Below, one piece after another: positions 49,684 through 58,947 of a DNA stretch of 64,000 nt. The stretch is from Woeseiaceae bacterium (lineage in GTDB: Bacteria > Pseudomonadota > Gammaproteobacteria > Steroidobacterales > Woeseiaceae). Each line of letters begins with the position of its first letter. The first letter of the stretch is position 1. The notes beneath the pieces are model-generated. The model was given only the letters and a program-made list of their open reading frames with translations. It was not told the DNA's origin and searched no databases. The position numbers and the translations under genes are program-made. Location of the stretch: assembly GCA_030066655.1 (NCBI GenBank), contig JASJBE010000001.1, positions 1-64,000 on the forward strand, read 5' to 3'.

Positions 49684-50982
49684 ATGCTGCACGATGGAAG
49701 GTCCATTCGCGTCGCCGTAGTCGGTGGCTCCCGCATCCCGTTCTGCCGCTCGCATTCGGTGTACAAGAACGCCACCAACCAGCAGATGATGACGGCGGCG
49801 CTGCAGGGCGTCGTGGATCGTTTCGACCTGAAGGGCCAGACGCTCGGCGATGTGGCGCTGGGGGCGGTCATCAAGCATTCACGGGACTGGAACCTCGCGA
49901 GGGAGTGCGTCATCGACTCCGGCCTGTCATTGCGTACACCGGGTGTCGACCTGCAACGCGCCTGCGGCACCAGCATCGAGGCTGCCGTCATGGTTGCGAA
50001 TAAGGTTGCGCTCGGGCAGATCGATTCGGGCATTGCCGGCGGCACAGACACCGTCAGCGACGCGCCGATCGTGTTCAAGGACCGTATGCGGCGCATCATG
50101 CTCGACTCGTACTCGGCGCGCTCGTTCGGCGGCAGAATCCTGCCCTGGTTCAGGCTGCGGCCAAGCCTGCTGGCACCGGACTTCCCAAGCGTGCTCGAAC
50201 CGCGCACGAGCAAGTCCATGGGCCAGAGCACCGAGGACACGGCCAAGGAATGGGACATCGAACGCAAGCACCAGGACCACCTGGCGTATACAAGTCACCA
50301 GAAAGCGGCTGCGGCCTATGACGAGGGTTTCTTCGACGATCTCGTCGTGCCGTTTATGGATTGCGAAGAAGACAACAACATCCGCCGCGACACGACGCTC
50401 GAGAAACTCGCGAGGCTGAAGCCGGCCTTCGACAAGAGCGGGGAAGGGACGCTGACCGCCGGCAACAGCACGTCACTGACCGACGGCGCCGCCGCCGTAC
50501 TGCTCGCGAACGAAGACTGGGCTCGCAAGAAGAACCTGCCGATCCTCGCCTACCTGACCTTCGCCAAGGTCGCTGCCGTCGACTTCATCAACGCAGAGGG
50601 CCTGTTGATGGCGCCCGCCTATGCCGTCTCGGACATGCTTAACCAGGCTGAACTCAGCCTGCAGGACTTCGACTTTTACGAGATTCACGAGGCCTTTGCC
50701 GCACAGACGATCGCTACGCTGAAGGCGTGGCAATCGGAACAATTCTGCAGGACGCGCCTGGGTCGATCCGAGGCGATGGGGTCGATCGATCTCGAACGCA
50801 TGAACGTCAAGGGCGGCAGCATCGCTATCGGGCATCCGTTTGCCGCAACGGGCGCACGCATTATTGCGACGATGGCCAAGCTGTTGAACCAGAAGGGTGA
50901 GGGCCGCGGCCTGATCTCTGTCTGCACCGCAGGCGGCATGGGCGTTTCAGCCATCATGGAAGCGGCTCCGACGGTCGAATAG
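49684..50982 (+). CDS. Acetyl-CoA C-acyltransferase (thiolase)
   Basis: A 432-residue thiolase: the nucleophile is in LQRACGTSIEA (about residue 98), the histidine in YEIHEAFAAQ, and the second cysteine in SVCTAGGMGVSA. Its length and LYRRACGT-like pattern resemble FadI, the anaerobic beta-oxidation thiolase, but a FadJ partner is not next to it. It cleaves 3-ketoacyl-CoA or condenses acetyl-CoA. GAGG lies before the ATG. Confidence 0.9.
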   Translation: MLHDGRSIRVAVVGGSRIPFCRSHSVYKNATNQQMMTAALQGVVDRFDLKGQTLGDVALGAVIKHSRDWNLARECVIDSGLSLRTPGVDLQRACGTSIEAAVMVANKVALGQIDSGIAGGTDTVSDAPIVFKDRMRRIMLDSYSARSFGGRILPWFRLRPSLLAPDFPSVLEPRTSKSMGQSTEDTAKEWDIERKHQDHLAYTSHQKAAAAYDEGFFDDLVVPFMDCEEDNNIRRDTTLEKLARLKPAFDKSGEGTLTAGNSTSLTDGAAAVLLANEDWARKKNLPILAYLTFAKVAAVDFINAEGLLMAPAYAVSDMLNQAELSLQDFDFYEIHEAFAAQTIATLKAWQSEQFCRTRLGRSEAMGSIDLERMNVKGGSIAIGHPFAATGARIIATMAKLLNQKGEGRGLISVCTAGGMGVSAIMEAAPTVE

Positions 50983-51003
50983 CCGCCGCCCGACGGTCCC
51001 GCG

Positions 51004-51028
51004 AGCTTGCACCGGCAGTCTGCAAGCT
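51004..51028. other. Hairpin after the thiolase gene
   Basis: AGCTTGCA (51004-51011) and TGCAAGCT (51021-51028) form a perfect 8-bp stem around nine bases. No T run follows, so it is not a normal intrinsic terminator; it may protect the thiolase mRNA end or bind a protein. Confidence 0.45.
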
Positions 51029-51089
51029 GGATGATGGCTAGCTCAACAACAATACCCGGCAATGAACCGGGATCGAGCGGGGAGACTGC

Positions 51090-52793
51090 ATGGCAGAAGT
51101 TAGCGCCTTTCTGGCGACGTTAAACGGCATCCTGTGGCACGAGACGGTGCTGTACGCGATCGTCGCCACCGGTTTGCTGTTTACGGTCTGGAGTGGCTTC
51201 AGCCAGTACAGGGCGTTGACGCACGGCCCCGCGGTTATCCGCGGTGTTTACGATGACCCGAACGATCCCGGCGCGATTAACCACTTCCAGGCGCTGTCCG
51301 CCGCGCTGTCAGCAACCGTCGGCCTCGGCAACATCGGCGGCGTCGCGCTGGCCATCGCGCTCGGCGGTCCGGGCGCCGTGTTCTGGATCTGGATCATCGG
51401 CTTGCTGGGTATGTCCATCAAGCTCACGGAAGTAACGCTGTCGATGCTGTATCGCAACACCGACGATCCCGACAACCCGCACGGCGGTCCGATGTGGGTG
51501 GTGTCCAAGGCGATGGAGCGGAAGGGCTTCCCTCGCCTCGGCAAAACGATCGGCGTCATCTTCTGCCTGACGTTGCTCGTCTCGACGATGACGGGCGGCA
51601 ACATGTTCCAGGCGTGGAATGTCGGCGAACTGACCGAGGAGTACTTCGGCGTACCGTCGTGGATCAGCGGCATCATCCTCGTCGCCGTTGTCGGTGGCGT
51701 CATCATCGGCGGAATCAAGCGAATCGGCCTCGTTGCCGGCACGCTGGTGCCATTCATGGTCGCGCTGTACCTGATCGCCGGGCTGTACGTCCTCGTCGTA
51801 AACGTCGGGGAGCTGCCCGCGATGTTTGCGCTGATCATCAAGTCAGCCTTCGCACCCACTGAAGCCACGGGCGCCTTCGTCGGCGGGACCGCCGCTTCGG
51901 CCTTCCTGTTCGGCATGAAGCGCGCCGTGTTCTCGAACGAGGCCGGACAGGGCTCATCGCCGATCGCTCACTCCGCAGCGAAGACGGATGAGCCGGTTCG
52001 CGAAGGCGTCGTCGCGGGCCTCGAACCTTTCATCGACACGATCGTCGTCTGCACGTTTACCGCGCTGATCATCCTGTCGACCGGCATCTGGAACCGCGGC
52101 CCTGACATTCCGTTTGACCAGGCGCCAACCTTCTCGGCAACGGACAGCGGCTGGGAGCTCCCGGATTCGCCGGTCAAACCTGACGACTGGCTGATCGAGG
52201 AGACCGCCGTCCTCGTCGTGACCGGCGACACCTGGGAAAAGAACTTCAATCGTTACAAGCTGGAAGGCACCGTCGTCGACACCGGCAACGGCCTGGTCGT
52301 TGACTGGGACACCTTCCAGAGCAGCGTCGAACCGGCGATCGTTGGCGACGGCATGTACAAGACCTACGTCGGGGCCACGCTGACCGCGAAGGCGTTCGAC
52401 AGCGTGACACCGGGACTCGGCAAGTGGCTGGTATCCATCGCCGCGTGGCTGTTCGCGATCTCGACGATGATCTCCTGGTCCTACTACGGCGAGCAGGGTG
52501 TCGTGTTTCTCGCCGGTGAGCGCGCCGTGCTGGGCTACAAGGTCCTGTTCCTGGTCGCCGCTCTCGTAGCGACACTGGGCTTTTTGAAGACGGACACCGA
52601 CCTCGACAACATGACCGGTGTGGGCACAGGCGTCATGCTGTTCGCCAACCTGCCAATCATGTGGATCTTTGGCCACCAGGCGATGGCGGCATACAAGGAA
52701 TACATCCAGCGACTTAAAGAAGGCCGCATGGGACCGGATCACCCGCCGCCGTCGCTGGAAGACCTGCTGTCCGGTCGGGACGTCGAGAAGTAA
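51090..52793 (+). CDS. Sodium:alanine symporter (AGCS family)
   Basis: A 567-residue transporter with about ten membrane segments. GLGNIGGVALAIALGGPGAVFWIW and NEAGQGSSPIAHSAAKT are AGCS signatures. It takes up alanine or glycine with Na+. An insert of roughly 100 residues near 350-450 (between VVCTFTALIILSTGIW and SIAAWLFAISTMISW) is soluble and longer than in many relatives. A weak terminator follows. Confidence 0.93.
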   Translation: MAEVSAFLATLNGILWHETVLYAIVATGLLFTVWSGFSQYRALTHGPAVIRGVYDDPNDPGAINHFQALSAALSATVGLGNIGGVALAIALGGPGAVFWIWIIGLLGMSIKLTEVTLSMLYRNTDDPDNPHGGPMWVVSKAMERKGFPRLGKTIGVIFCLTLLVSTMTGGNMFQAWNVGELTEEYFGVPSWISGIILVAVVGGVIIGGIKRIGLVAGTLVPFMVALYLIAGLYVLVVNVGELPAMFALIIKSAFAPTEATGAFVGGTAASAFLFGMKRAVFSNEAGQGSSPIAHSAAKTDEPVREGVVAGLEPFIDTIVVCTFTALIILSTGIWNRGPDIPFDQAPTFSATDSGWELPDSPVKPDDWLIEETAVLVVTGDTWEKNFNRYKLEGTVVDTGNGLVVDWDTFQSSVEPAIVGDGMYKTYVGATLTAKAFDSVTPGLGKWLVSIAAWLFAISTMISWSYYGEQGVVFLAGERAVLGYKVLFLVAALVATLGFLKTDTDLDNMTGVGTGVMLFANLPIMWIFGHQAMAAYKEYIQRLKEGRMGPDHPPPSLEDLLSGRDVEK

Positions 52794-52797
52794 TAGC

Positions 52798-52828
52798 AAA
52801 AGGTCGTCCCGAGGGACGGCTTTCTTCT
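52798..52828 (+). terminator. Terminator of the AGCS gene
   Basis: TCGTCCC and GGGACGG form a stem with a two-base loop, preceded by AAAAGG and followed by CTTTCTTCTT. One bulged base and an interrupted T tract make it moderate in strength. Confidence 0.55.
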
Positions 52829-52875
52829 TACCAGTGCGTGAGCGGCGCTCCAGCCGGAGTGATAACCGCTACCGT

Positions 52876-53823
52876 CTACTCAGGCACAGCAAAGTCGACG
52901 ACCGTCGTTTCACGCTCAACGATCGTAATGTTGTTGACGACAGCCGCGAAGTCGAACGGGTCAACCGCGTCATCGGCGTTGTCGTCCTCTGCAGGATCGT
53001 CATTTGACGCCGTGCAAGTAAAGGCTGCCGTGTATTCACCGACCTCGAGATAGCTGATCGAGTAGACGTAGTTGCCGTCCTGATCCTGTGTGACGTTGGC
53101 AGTCACGACCGGGTCAGTATCCGTGTCGTTAATGTCATTCACGTTCGAAGTCGCACCGTCGAACAGGTACACCGCATTGCCGGTGTCGGCTGCGAGGTCA
53201 TTAGCGCAGCCCGTGGCAGTCGCATCCAGCAGCGCGGTATCGACTGTGCCCGTCAATGTCCCGGAGCGGGTCTGATCGGTGATGCGTAAAGAGGGTCGGA
53301 GCAACAACACGCCTGGCTGGCCGACCGGGTCCACCAGCGCCTGTCGCAGGTCCCAGTCAACGACGAAACTCGACGACTGGTTTGCCGTAACGGTGAGCCC
53401 GCCGGACAACTGCAGGCCACGCTCAGAGCCGCTCGGGATACGCAGCTCAAGCTCCATCCCATTCTGTACAGCGTAGGAATCGCGGACCCCGGGCTCGGCA
53501 TTAACGCCGAGCCTGACCCAGTTGTATGGGCCGGCCGGAACCGTCGTTGACTCCTGCAGCACGGCAGTGACGCCATTCTGCAGAGTCAGCAGATCGAAGC
53601 TCTTCGGCGACGAGAATGCGATCTCGATCTCATCACCGCCCTGCGGCTTCAGCGTCACGCCAGAGAACTCGACCCAGACTTCGGTGACGTTGTCGACCGG
53701 CGCATCGGTGATGGCGATTGACAGACTGCCTGTCGAAGTATCTTCGAAGACCTCATTAAAGCTGCTGCCGCCACAACCCGCCAATACCATTGCTACGCTG
53801 CCAGCTATCAGTGATCTCTTCAT
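52876..53823 (-). CDS. DUF4382 lipoprotein
   Basis: A 315-residue lipoprotein with lipobox VLAGCGGSS. The DUF4382 domain follows at about residues 30-180 (GSLSIAITDAPVDNVTEVWVEFSGVTLKP), a beta-rich module often beside carboxypeptidase-regulatory-like domains. The C-terminal half is acidic and beta-rich (DDPAEDDNADDAVDPF). It is probably surface-exposed; role unknown. Confidence 0.87.
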   Translation of the reverse strand: MKRSLIAGSVAMVLAGCGGSSFNEVFEDTSTGSLSIAITDAPVDNVTEVWVEFSGVTLKPQGGDEIEIAFSSPKSFDLLTLQNGVTAVLQESTTVPAGPYNWVRLGVNAEPGVRDSYAVQNGMELELRIPSGSERGLQLSGGLTVTANQSSSFVVDWDLRQALVDPVGQPGVLLLRPSLRITDQTRSGTLTGTVDTALLDATATGCANDLAADTGNAVYLFDGATSNVNDINDTDTDPVVTANVTQDQDGNYVYSISYLEVGEYTAAFTCTASNDDPAEDDNADDAVDPFDFAAVVNNITIVERETTVVDFAVPE

Positions 53824-53887
53824 CAGTATTTCCTGTTTCAGTTACTCGTCAGTCTAGCAAGCGGCGGTCGACACTCTGAAAGCCTTT

Positions 53888-54328
53888 TCACATAAAGCCG
53901 TCGTTGCCGGACTTTATGCTGCGCTGTAGTTCATCGAGCGCTTTGTCGATTTTCTCCTTGGCCTGTTTGGTGACGCCGCCCTTCTGGTACTCGTCGACGA
54001 CAAAAGTCTCCACCTTGCTCACCAGGTCATCCATCTGCATGGCCCTGATTTCGTACTCAGCTTTGACGTCGTCCGGCGCATTCTCATAGGCGCCGAACAG
54101 GTTGATCCACTGCTCCGTCTGTTTGCCCATGCAGACCAGGCGGTAGAAAGCCGAGCGCTCATAGGGACCCGGCGACAGCACGCTGATGATCCCGGCAATC
54201 AGGGAGGCCGGCACCAGCACCAGGTCGCGAAGGCCATCGACAATCAGCTTCACCTGCAGGAGGCCGATGTCTCGTATCAGCGCCCATCGATCGATGCTGA
54301 CGGTTGGTTCCGGTAGCTTGTCAGTCAT
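53888..54328 (-). CDS. Conserved hypothetical protein
   Basis: A 146-residue protein with one hydrophobic stretch at about residues 35-60 (GLRDLVLVPASLIAGIISVL) and a helical, charged C-terminus ending QRSIKSGNDGFM. The hydrophobic stretch may be membrane-embedded. I know similar gammaproteobacterial proteins only as hypothetical. It is divergent from hemH, with a spacer of 98 bp. Confidence 0.7.
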   Translation of the reverse strand: MTDKLPEPTVSIDRWALIRDIGLLQVKLIVDGLRDLVLVPASLIAGIISVLSPGPYERSAFYRLVCMGKQTEQWINLFGAYENAPDDVKAEYEIRAMQMDDLVSKVETFVVDEYQKGGVTKQAKEKIDKALDELQRSIKSGNDGFM

Positions 54329-54426
54329 GGCTTGTTACAGATTGTTTCGACCGGACGAAGTATAGCCGCTGGCAAGCGCCGTATCTTTGCAGTAGGGTTT
54401 CGGGCTGACCGCACGGCCACCTGAAC

Positions 54427-55539
54427 ATGCCCACCTTCGAATCAAAACCTTTGTACAAGCACGGCGACGCTGACGCGCTCGGGGTGCTGGTCGTGAACCT
54501 CGGGACGCCCGACGCGCCGACCACGTCTGCCGTGCGCAGATACCTGGCGCAGTTCCTGTGGGACGGCAGGGTTATCGAACTGCCGCGGCCACTGTGGTGG
54601 TTGATACTGAATGGCTTCATCCTTCGCTTCCGTCCGTCGCGGTCTGCCGAAGCCTATGCGGAGATCTGGGGGGAAGACGGCTCGCCCCTGCTGCGATTCT
54701 GCGAAGCCATGCAGCACGGCATCGAGTCGCGACTGGAGGCGGCAATGCCGGGACCTGTTCATGTCGCCCTGGGCATGTCTTATGGCTCACCGTCGATCGA
54801 CAGCGCGCTGGCAGAACTCTACGAGCGTGGCGCCCGGCGCATCGTCCTGTTGCCGCTGTACCCGCAGTATTCGGGGACGACGACCGGTTCCGTTTTCGAT
54901 GCCGTGACGCAGGCGCTCTCCCGCAGGCGCTGGGTGCCCGAGTTCCGTTTCATCAATCACTACCATGACTACGACGGCTACATTGCTGCGCTCGCCGCCA
55001 GCATTCGTGAATACTGGGATGAGAACGGCAAGGGCGAGAAGCTGATGTTCTCCTTTCACGGTGTGCCGAGAGACACCCTGCTAAAGGGCGATCCGTATCA
55101 CTGCCACTGCCAGAAAACGGCGCGACTGGTTGCAGACAGGCTCGAACTGCCGCAGGATGAGTGGGTAATCTCGTTTCAGTCGCGTGTGGGCAGAGCGGAG
55201 TGGCTCCGGCCATACACGGATGAAACGATCGAGGAACTTGGCGCGCAGAAGCTCGGCAGCCTTGATGTTGTCTGCCCGGGCTTCTCTGCTGATTGCCTCG
55301 AAACGCTCGAGGAAATTGCGATGCAGAATGCAGAGCTCTTTGAAGAATCCGGCGGCGGAAAGCTCAACTACATTCCCTGCCTGAACGCGAGAGACGACCA
55401 TGTCGACTTCCTCTCGCAACTGGTGCTCGCGCATGCGCAGGGCTGGCCCGAAACCTCCATGGACTGGGACGAAGGCATCATCGCTGATGCGAGGCAACGG
55501 ACCCGGCAACGCGCTCTGGATTTGGGCGCCGACGAATGA
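54427..55539 (+). CDS. hemH: Ferrochelatase
   Basis: HemH of 370 residues, inserting Fe2+ into protoporphyrin IX in the last step of protoheme synthesis. LGVLVVNLGTPDAPTTSAVRRYL opens the domain, SFHGVPRDTLLKGDPYHCHC carries the metal-binding histidine, and CPGFSADCLETLEEI carries the conserved glutamate. The stop overlaps the start of the VOC gene by four bases. Confidence 0.97.
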   Translation: MPTFESKPLYKHGDADALGVLVVNLGTPDAPTTSAVRRYLAQFLWDGRVIELPRPLWWLILNGFILRFRPSRSAEAYAEIWGEDGSPLLRFCEAMQHGIESRLEAAMPGPVHVALGMSYGSPSIDSALAELYERGARRIVLLPLYPQYSGTTTGSVFDAVTQALSRRRWVPEFRFINHYHDYDGYIAALAASIREYWDENGKGEKLMFSFHGVPRDTLLKGDPYHCHCQKTARLVADRLELPQDEWVISFQSRVGRAEWLRPYTDETIEELGAQKLGSLDVVCPGFSADCLETLEEIAMQNAELFEESGGGKLNYIPCLNARDDHVDFLSQLVLAHAQGWPETSMDWDEGIIADARQRTRQRALDLGADE

Positions 55540-56339
55540 GCGGCCTCGGGCGCTTCCTCGAGTTTAGCGTCCGATCCACGGATATCCTCGACTCCCTGAG
55601 CTTCTACAAGGCCCTTGGGTTTCGCGAGCTGACGAGCGGAGACATGTGGCCGCATCGTTACGCGGTCGTCAGTGACGGACTGCTCTGCATCGGCTTGCAC
55701 GAACGAGACTTCGATAGTCCGGCGGTCACGTTCGTCCAGCAGGACCTGGCAAAGCACGCGCGCGGGATGAGCGATCACGGTTTCCTGTTTACCGAGATGA
55801 AGCTCGACGAAGACGTCTTCAACGAGATCAGCCTGAAAGATCACGATGGCCACCTGGTCACGATGGTCGAGGCCAGGACGTTCAACTTCGATGAAGAAGA
55901 CGATGACGACTCGGCCTGCGGTACGTTCTTTGAGGTGACGCTGCCCGTTCGCAACGCGACACGCGCTGCCCGTTTCTGGGGATCCGTCACGCACGTTCTC
56001 GAGGAGCTCCGGGAAGACCCGACGATTCATATGCGATTCGATGCCGGCGGGATCTCGCTGGGGATTTCCGAGAGCATCGCGCTGCAACAGCCATCGCTCT
56101 GTTTTAAGGGACCGGACCTCGACGCGTTGGCGGCAATCATCGAACGGCACGGACTGAAGCATGACAAGTTTCCCGGGTTCGAGGGCGCACGCTGCGTCCT
56201 GACGGCGCCGGAAGGCACTCAGCTGTATGTGTTTGACGAAGACTTCCTCGGCGGTGCGATCGAGGTCGAGGAATCGGAGGACACCAGCTCCTTCCCGGCA
56301 TACGCCGTGCCGAATAAGGGCGACGATAAAGGCGACTAG
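55536..56339 (+). CDS. Two-domain VOC-family protein
   Basis: A 267-residue protein with two glyoxalase-like modules: the first is LEFSVRSTDILDSLSFYKALGF, the second FFEVTLPVRNATRAARFWGSVTHVLEEL. The function is unknown, but co-translation with hemH (ATGA overlap) hints at a link to heme or oxidative chemistry. Its stop overlaps the convergent kinase gene by four bases. Confidence 0.82.
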   Translation: MSGLGRFLEFSVRSTDILDSLSFYKALGFRELTSGDMWPHRYAVVSDGLLCIGLHERDFDSPAVTFVQQDLAKHARGMSDHGFLFTEMKLDEDVFNEISLKDHDGHLVTMVEARTFNFDEEDDDDSACGTFFEVTLPVRNATRAARFWGSVTHVLEELREDPTIHMRFDAGGISLGISESIALQQPSLCFKGPDLDALAAIIERHGLKHDKFPGFEGARCVLTAPEGTQLYVFDEDFLGGAIEVEESEDTSSFPAYAVPNKGDDKGD

Positions 56340-57202
56340 TCGAGCAGCGAACGCATCAGGGAGATCGATCGGCCGAGATAGCCACTGCCGAAGATGTTCA
56401 GGTGATTGAGCACGTGATAAAGCTGATACAGCGCGACGCGCTGCTGGTGTCCGTCGGCCAGTGACCAGGCCGATTCGTACGCCTCGTAGAATGAGCGGTG
56501 AAAGCCGCCAAACAGGCGACTCATCGCAAGATCCGTTTCGCGATCGCCGTAGTAGACGGCCGGGTCGAATATGATGGGCTCGCCGTCGCAAGCGGCCTTG
56601 TTCCCCGACCACAGGTCGCCGTGCAGCAGTGACGGTTCCGGTGCTCGCCCGGCGAAGAACTCGGGGACCGCATCAATGACCAGGCGACCCAGCGTTTGCA
56701 GTTCACCGCCAAAGCCATTGGCGCGCGCCGTTCTCAACTGAAACTCGAGACGCTCGAGCCGATAGAACTCGACCCAATCGCTTTTCTGTGCGTTGGGCTG
56801 CGGGGTCGATCCGATCATCGTGTCCCGGTAGAACCCGTACTGGTCTGCCGTGTATCGGTGGAGTGCTGCCAGCTGCTCGCCAAGCTTCGCGTCGACCGCG
56901 GGGGAAGACGACTGCATCTCCAGCCACTCGAGCGCGATCCACGCTTCATCGCCGCTGGTACCCTGCGAGACGACCGCCGGGACGCGGATGCAGTCAGCCT
57001 TGGCTAATTCCTGCAGGCCGGCCGCTTCGGCGGAGAAGATGGATTCGGACAAGACGGGCCCGGTCTTTGCGAACACGGTGCCTCGTTCGCACTCGACTCG
57101 CCACGCCGCACTGATATCGCCACCACCCACGGGCGTCAGGCTCACCAGTCCGCCGAGGTCCGCCGACGCCAGCAGGCTGTCGATGGCCGGCGATGTTCTC
57201 AC
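56336..57202 (-). CDS. Fructosamine kinase family protein
   Basis: A 288-residue kinase-like protein. LLHGDLWSGNKA holds the catalytic aspartate, and IIFDPAVYYGDRETDLAMSRLFGGF the metal-binding DPA and family block. Bacterial members phosphorylate ketosamines such as ribulosamines, starting repair of glycated amines. The GTG start overlaps the stop of the nuclease gene (GTGA). Confidence 0.92.
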   Translation of the reverse strand: MRTSPAIDSLLASADLGGLVSLTPVGGGDISAAWRVECERGTVFAKTGPVLSESIFSAEAAGLQELAKADCIRVPAVVSQGTSGDEAWIALEWLEMQSSSPAVDAKLGEQLAALHRYTADQYGFYRDTMIGSTPQPNAQKSDWVEFYRLERLEFQLRTARANGFGGELQTLGRLVIDAVPEFFAGRAPEPSLLHGDLWSGNKAACDGEPIIFDPAVYYGDRETDLAMSRLFGGFHRSFYEAYESAWSLADGHQQRVALYQLYHVLNHLNIFGSGYLGRSISLMRSLLD

Positions 57203-58098
57203 AGCCCTCGGTCGACGATGACGTCGGCAACGCGCTCGGCCTGTCTCCTCAGCGCCGTACCAAAGTCCGCCTCGTCGAACAGCGCGTTGACGTCGCCAAG
57301 CTTCGGGTCGGCGGGCCGCAGCAGCGGCTCCGGGTCGTCCATCGGCGCGTCGCAGGCGATTCCGGTCAGTTTCCTTGCGATCATCGCGTCATCCGTGTGC
57401 CGCTCCAGCTTGCCGCCAAGCGTCTTCGCACCGCGCACGGTGACCTCGTGGACGCGGTCGAGGTTTGAATAGATGTTGTCGAGTGAACCGAAATGGTCCA
57501 GCAGTGCCGCAGCCGTCTTCTTGCCGACGCCCGGCACACCGGGGATGTTGTCGACGGCGTCACCGGCCAGCGCGAGGAAATCGGCAATCTGCTCAGGCCG
57601 AACGCCGAAGACCTCCGGCACCTGGTCGTAGTAGATCTTGCCGCGGCCTGAGAAATCCCAGAACACGTCGTGCCTTCCCATCAGCTGTGCGAGATCCTTG
57701 TCGCGGCTAACGATGGTCGACGGACGACCCTGCCGTCGTCCGTGTTCGACCAGCGTGCCGATCAGGTCATCGGCCTCGTAGACAGGGCTGGCGAGCTCCA
57801 TGATGCCCATCGATCGCGTGTATCGGCGACACTGGTGGAACTGTCGCTCCAGGTCTTCGGGGGCAGGCTCTCGATTAGCCTTGTATTGCGGGTAGATGTC
57901 ATTCCTGAATGACGTCGCCAGGCTCTCGTCGAAACAGACGGCAAGATGGTCCGGCTTGACGCGTTCGACGAAGTCGCCGAGGAAACGACAAAAACCGTAC
58001 AGCGCGTTGACCGGGTTCCCGTCACGGTCGACCATGTCGTCCGGCATCGAATAGTAGGCACGAAAAACGTACACACTGGCGTCAATCAGGTATTGCAT
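57199..58098 (-). CDS. 5'-3' exonuclease / flap endonuclease, Xni-like
   Basis: A 299-residue stand-alone relative of the DNA polymerase I 5' nuclease domain. Metal-binding acids lie in YLIDASVYVFRAY, CFDESLA, YEADDLIGTL and VSRDKDLA, and PQYKANR carries the conserved Lys/Arg pair. The H3TH motif is GDAVDNIPGVPGVGKKTAAALL. It processes flaps in repair or lagging-strand maturation. ATG 58098 is chosen; the track adds 24 residues. It leads the kinase gene in one transcript. Confidence 0.9.
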   Translation of the reverse strand: MQYLIDASVYVFRAYYSMPDDMVDRDGNPVNALYGFCRFLGDFVERVKPDHLAVCFDESLATSFRNDIYPQYKANREPAPEDLERQFHQCRRYTRSMGIMELASPVYEADDLIGTLVEHGRRQGRPSTIVSRDKDLAQLMGRHDVFWDFSGRGKIYYDQVPEVFGVRPEQIADFLALAGDAVDNIPGVPGVGKKTAAALLDHFGSLDNIYSNLDRVHEVTVRGAKTLGGKLERHTDDAMIARKLTGIACDAPMDDPEPLLRPADPKLGDVNALFDEADFGTALRRQAERVADVIVDRGL

Positions 58099-58216
58099 TG
58101 GGCAAGTATAGATCAGGCGGCGAGGTTTAAGCAGCGCGACCGGGGCAACCTGATTGACGGCTATAGGCAATGCCAGCGCTTCAGAGGATCAATGCGCGGG
58201 CAATCGATCACCAGAA

Positions 58217-58262
58217 AGCGGTTCGACCCCTTTTACTGATCGCGGCTGGAAGCCGCTCCTAC
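58217..58262. repeat. GACCCC repeat half-unit and GTAG-type REP, copy 2
   Basis: CGGTTCGACCCCTTTTA begins at 58219, and the 25-bp REP GATCGCGGCTGGAAGCCGCTCCTAC lies at 58238-58262, identical to the copy at 12476. As at 12.4 kb, the REP directly follows a GGGGTC-type right end, so the two repeat families travel together. The REP end just enters the zinc-ribbon stop region. Confidence 0.75.
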
Positions 58263-58468
58263 CTGTCCGGCGGCAGGAATGTGTGAACGTAACCGCAGCG
58301 CTCACAGACGACGCCCTGGCCTGTGCGATTCAGCCAGTCGAGTTTCAGGAAGGTCAGGCCGCGAGTATTGAGCTGGATCCTGCGGCGGTAGAAACGGTCG
58401 TGCTCGCAGATCAGGCAATGCAGCGGCTTGCCTTCGATCATGACCGGCTTGGGCGTGGTGTCGTTCAC
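58259..58468 (-). CDS. Small zinc-ribbon protein
   Basis: A 69-residue protein with two CxxC pairs (CLICEHDRF and CERCGYVH) around QLNTRGLTFLKLDWLNR. This is a recurrent small conserved bacterial zinc-ribbon family of unknown function, possibly nucleic-acid binding. The last codons border a REP. Confidence 0.8.
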   Translation of the reverse strand: MNDTTPKPVMIEGKPLHCLICEHDRFYRRRIQLNTRGLTFLKLDWLNRTGQGVVCERCGYVHTFLPPDR

Positions 58469-58481
58469 TTGGATACTCCCC

Positions 58482-58940
58482 TCATGGTTGCCGCAAAGGT
58501 TTCCGGAAGCAGATTAGCCGTTCTACCTCTTCGAAACCCAGCGCGACGTGTGCACGCAGGCTGACGTCGTTGTCGATCTCCGTATCGCTGGCGAGCTCTT
58601 TAAATCCCGCCGCCTTCGCCCATTGCTCGACCGCCTGCAATAAGCGTGCACCGAGACCGCTTCGCCTGAGGTCGGAATCCACGTACCAGCCCTCGAGGTA
58701 CGCAACGGGCGTTGTCTCACAGCCCTCGGCATAGTCGCGTGACCCTATCTCCGCAAAGCCAGCCAATTGCCCATCGCCTCTGTCAACGACCAGAACGGCG
58801 ACGCCAACGCAGGTCGTCCCGCCACGCTCGGCCGCTTCGAACCAGTCGTCAACCTCCTTAGGGTCCGGGTTGGAGTACAACGCACACCGCATTCGACACC
58901 ATTCGCTGCGATCAGTTTCAACAACCGGCCTGATCTCCAT
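58482..58940 (-). CDS. AAC(6')-type GNAT acetyltransferase
   Basis: A 152-residue GNAT protein. AYLEGWYVDSDLRRSGLGARLL binds acetyl-CoA, and ASDTEIDNDVSLRAHVALGFEEVERLICFRKPL closely follows the AAC(6')-I pattern of aminoglycoside 6'-N-acetyltransferases. Chromosomal relatives of this type may give low-level aminoglycoside resistance or have another natural substrate. It lies 7 bp after an SMR efflux gene, likely co-transcribed. Confidence 0.82.
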   Translation of the reverse strand: MEIRPVVETDRSEWCRMRCALYSNPDPKEVDDWFEAAERGGTTCVGVAVLVVDRGDGQLAGFAEIGSRDYAEGCETTPVAYLEGWYVDSDLRRSGLGARLLQAVEQWAKAAGFKELASDTEIDNDVSLRAHVALGFEEVERLICFRKPLRQP

Positions 58941-58947
58941 GTTGACC

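Noticed and set aside
55368-56612. 414-aa minus-strand ORF opposite the VOC gene and hemH end
   Set aside because: The plus-strand VOC protein has two recognisable modules and an ATGA junction with hemH; the minus frame has none.
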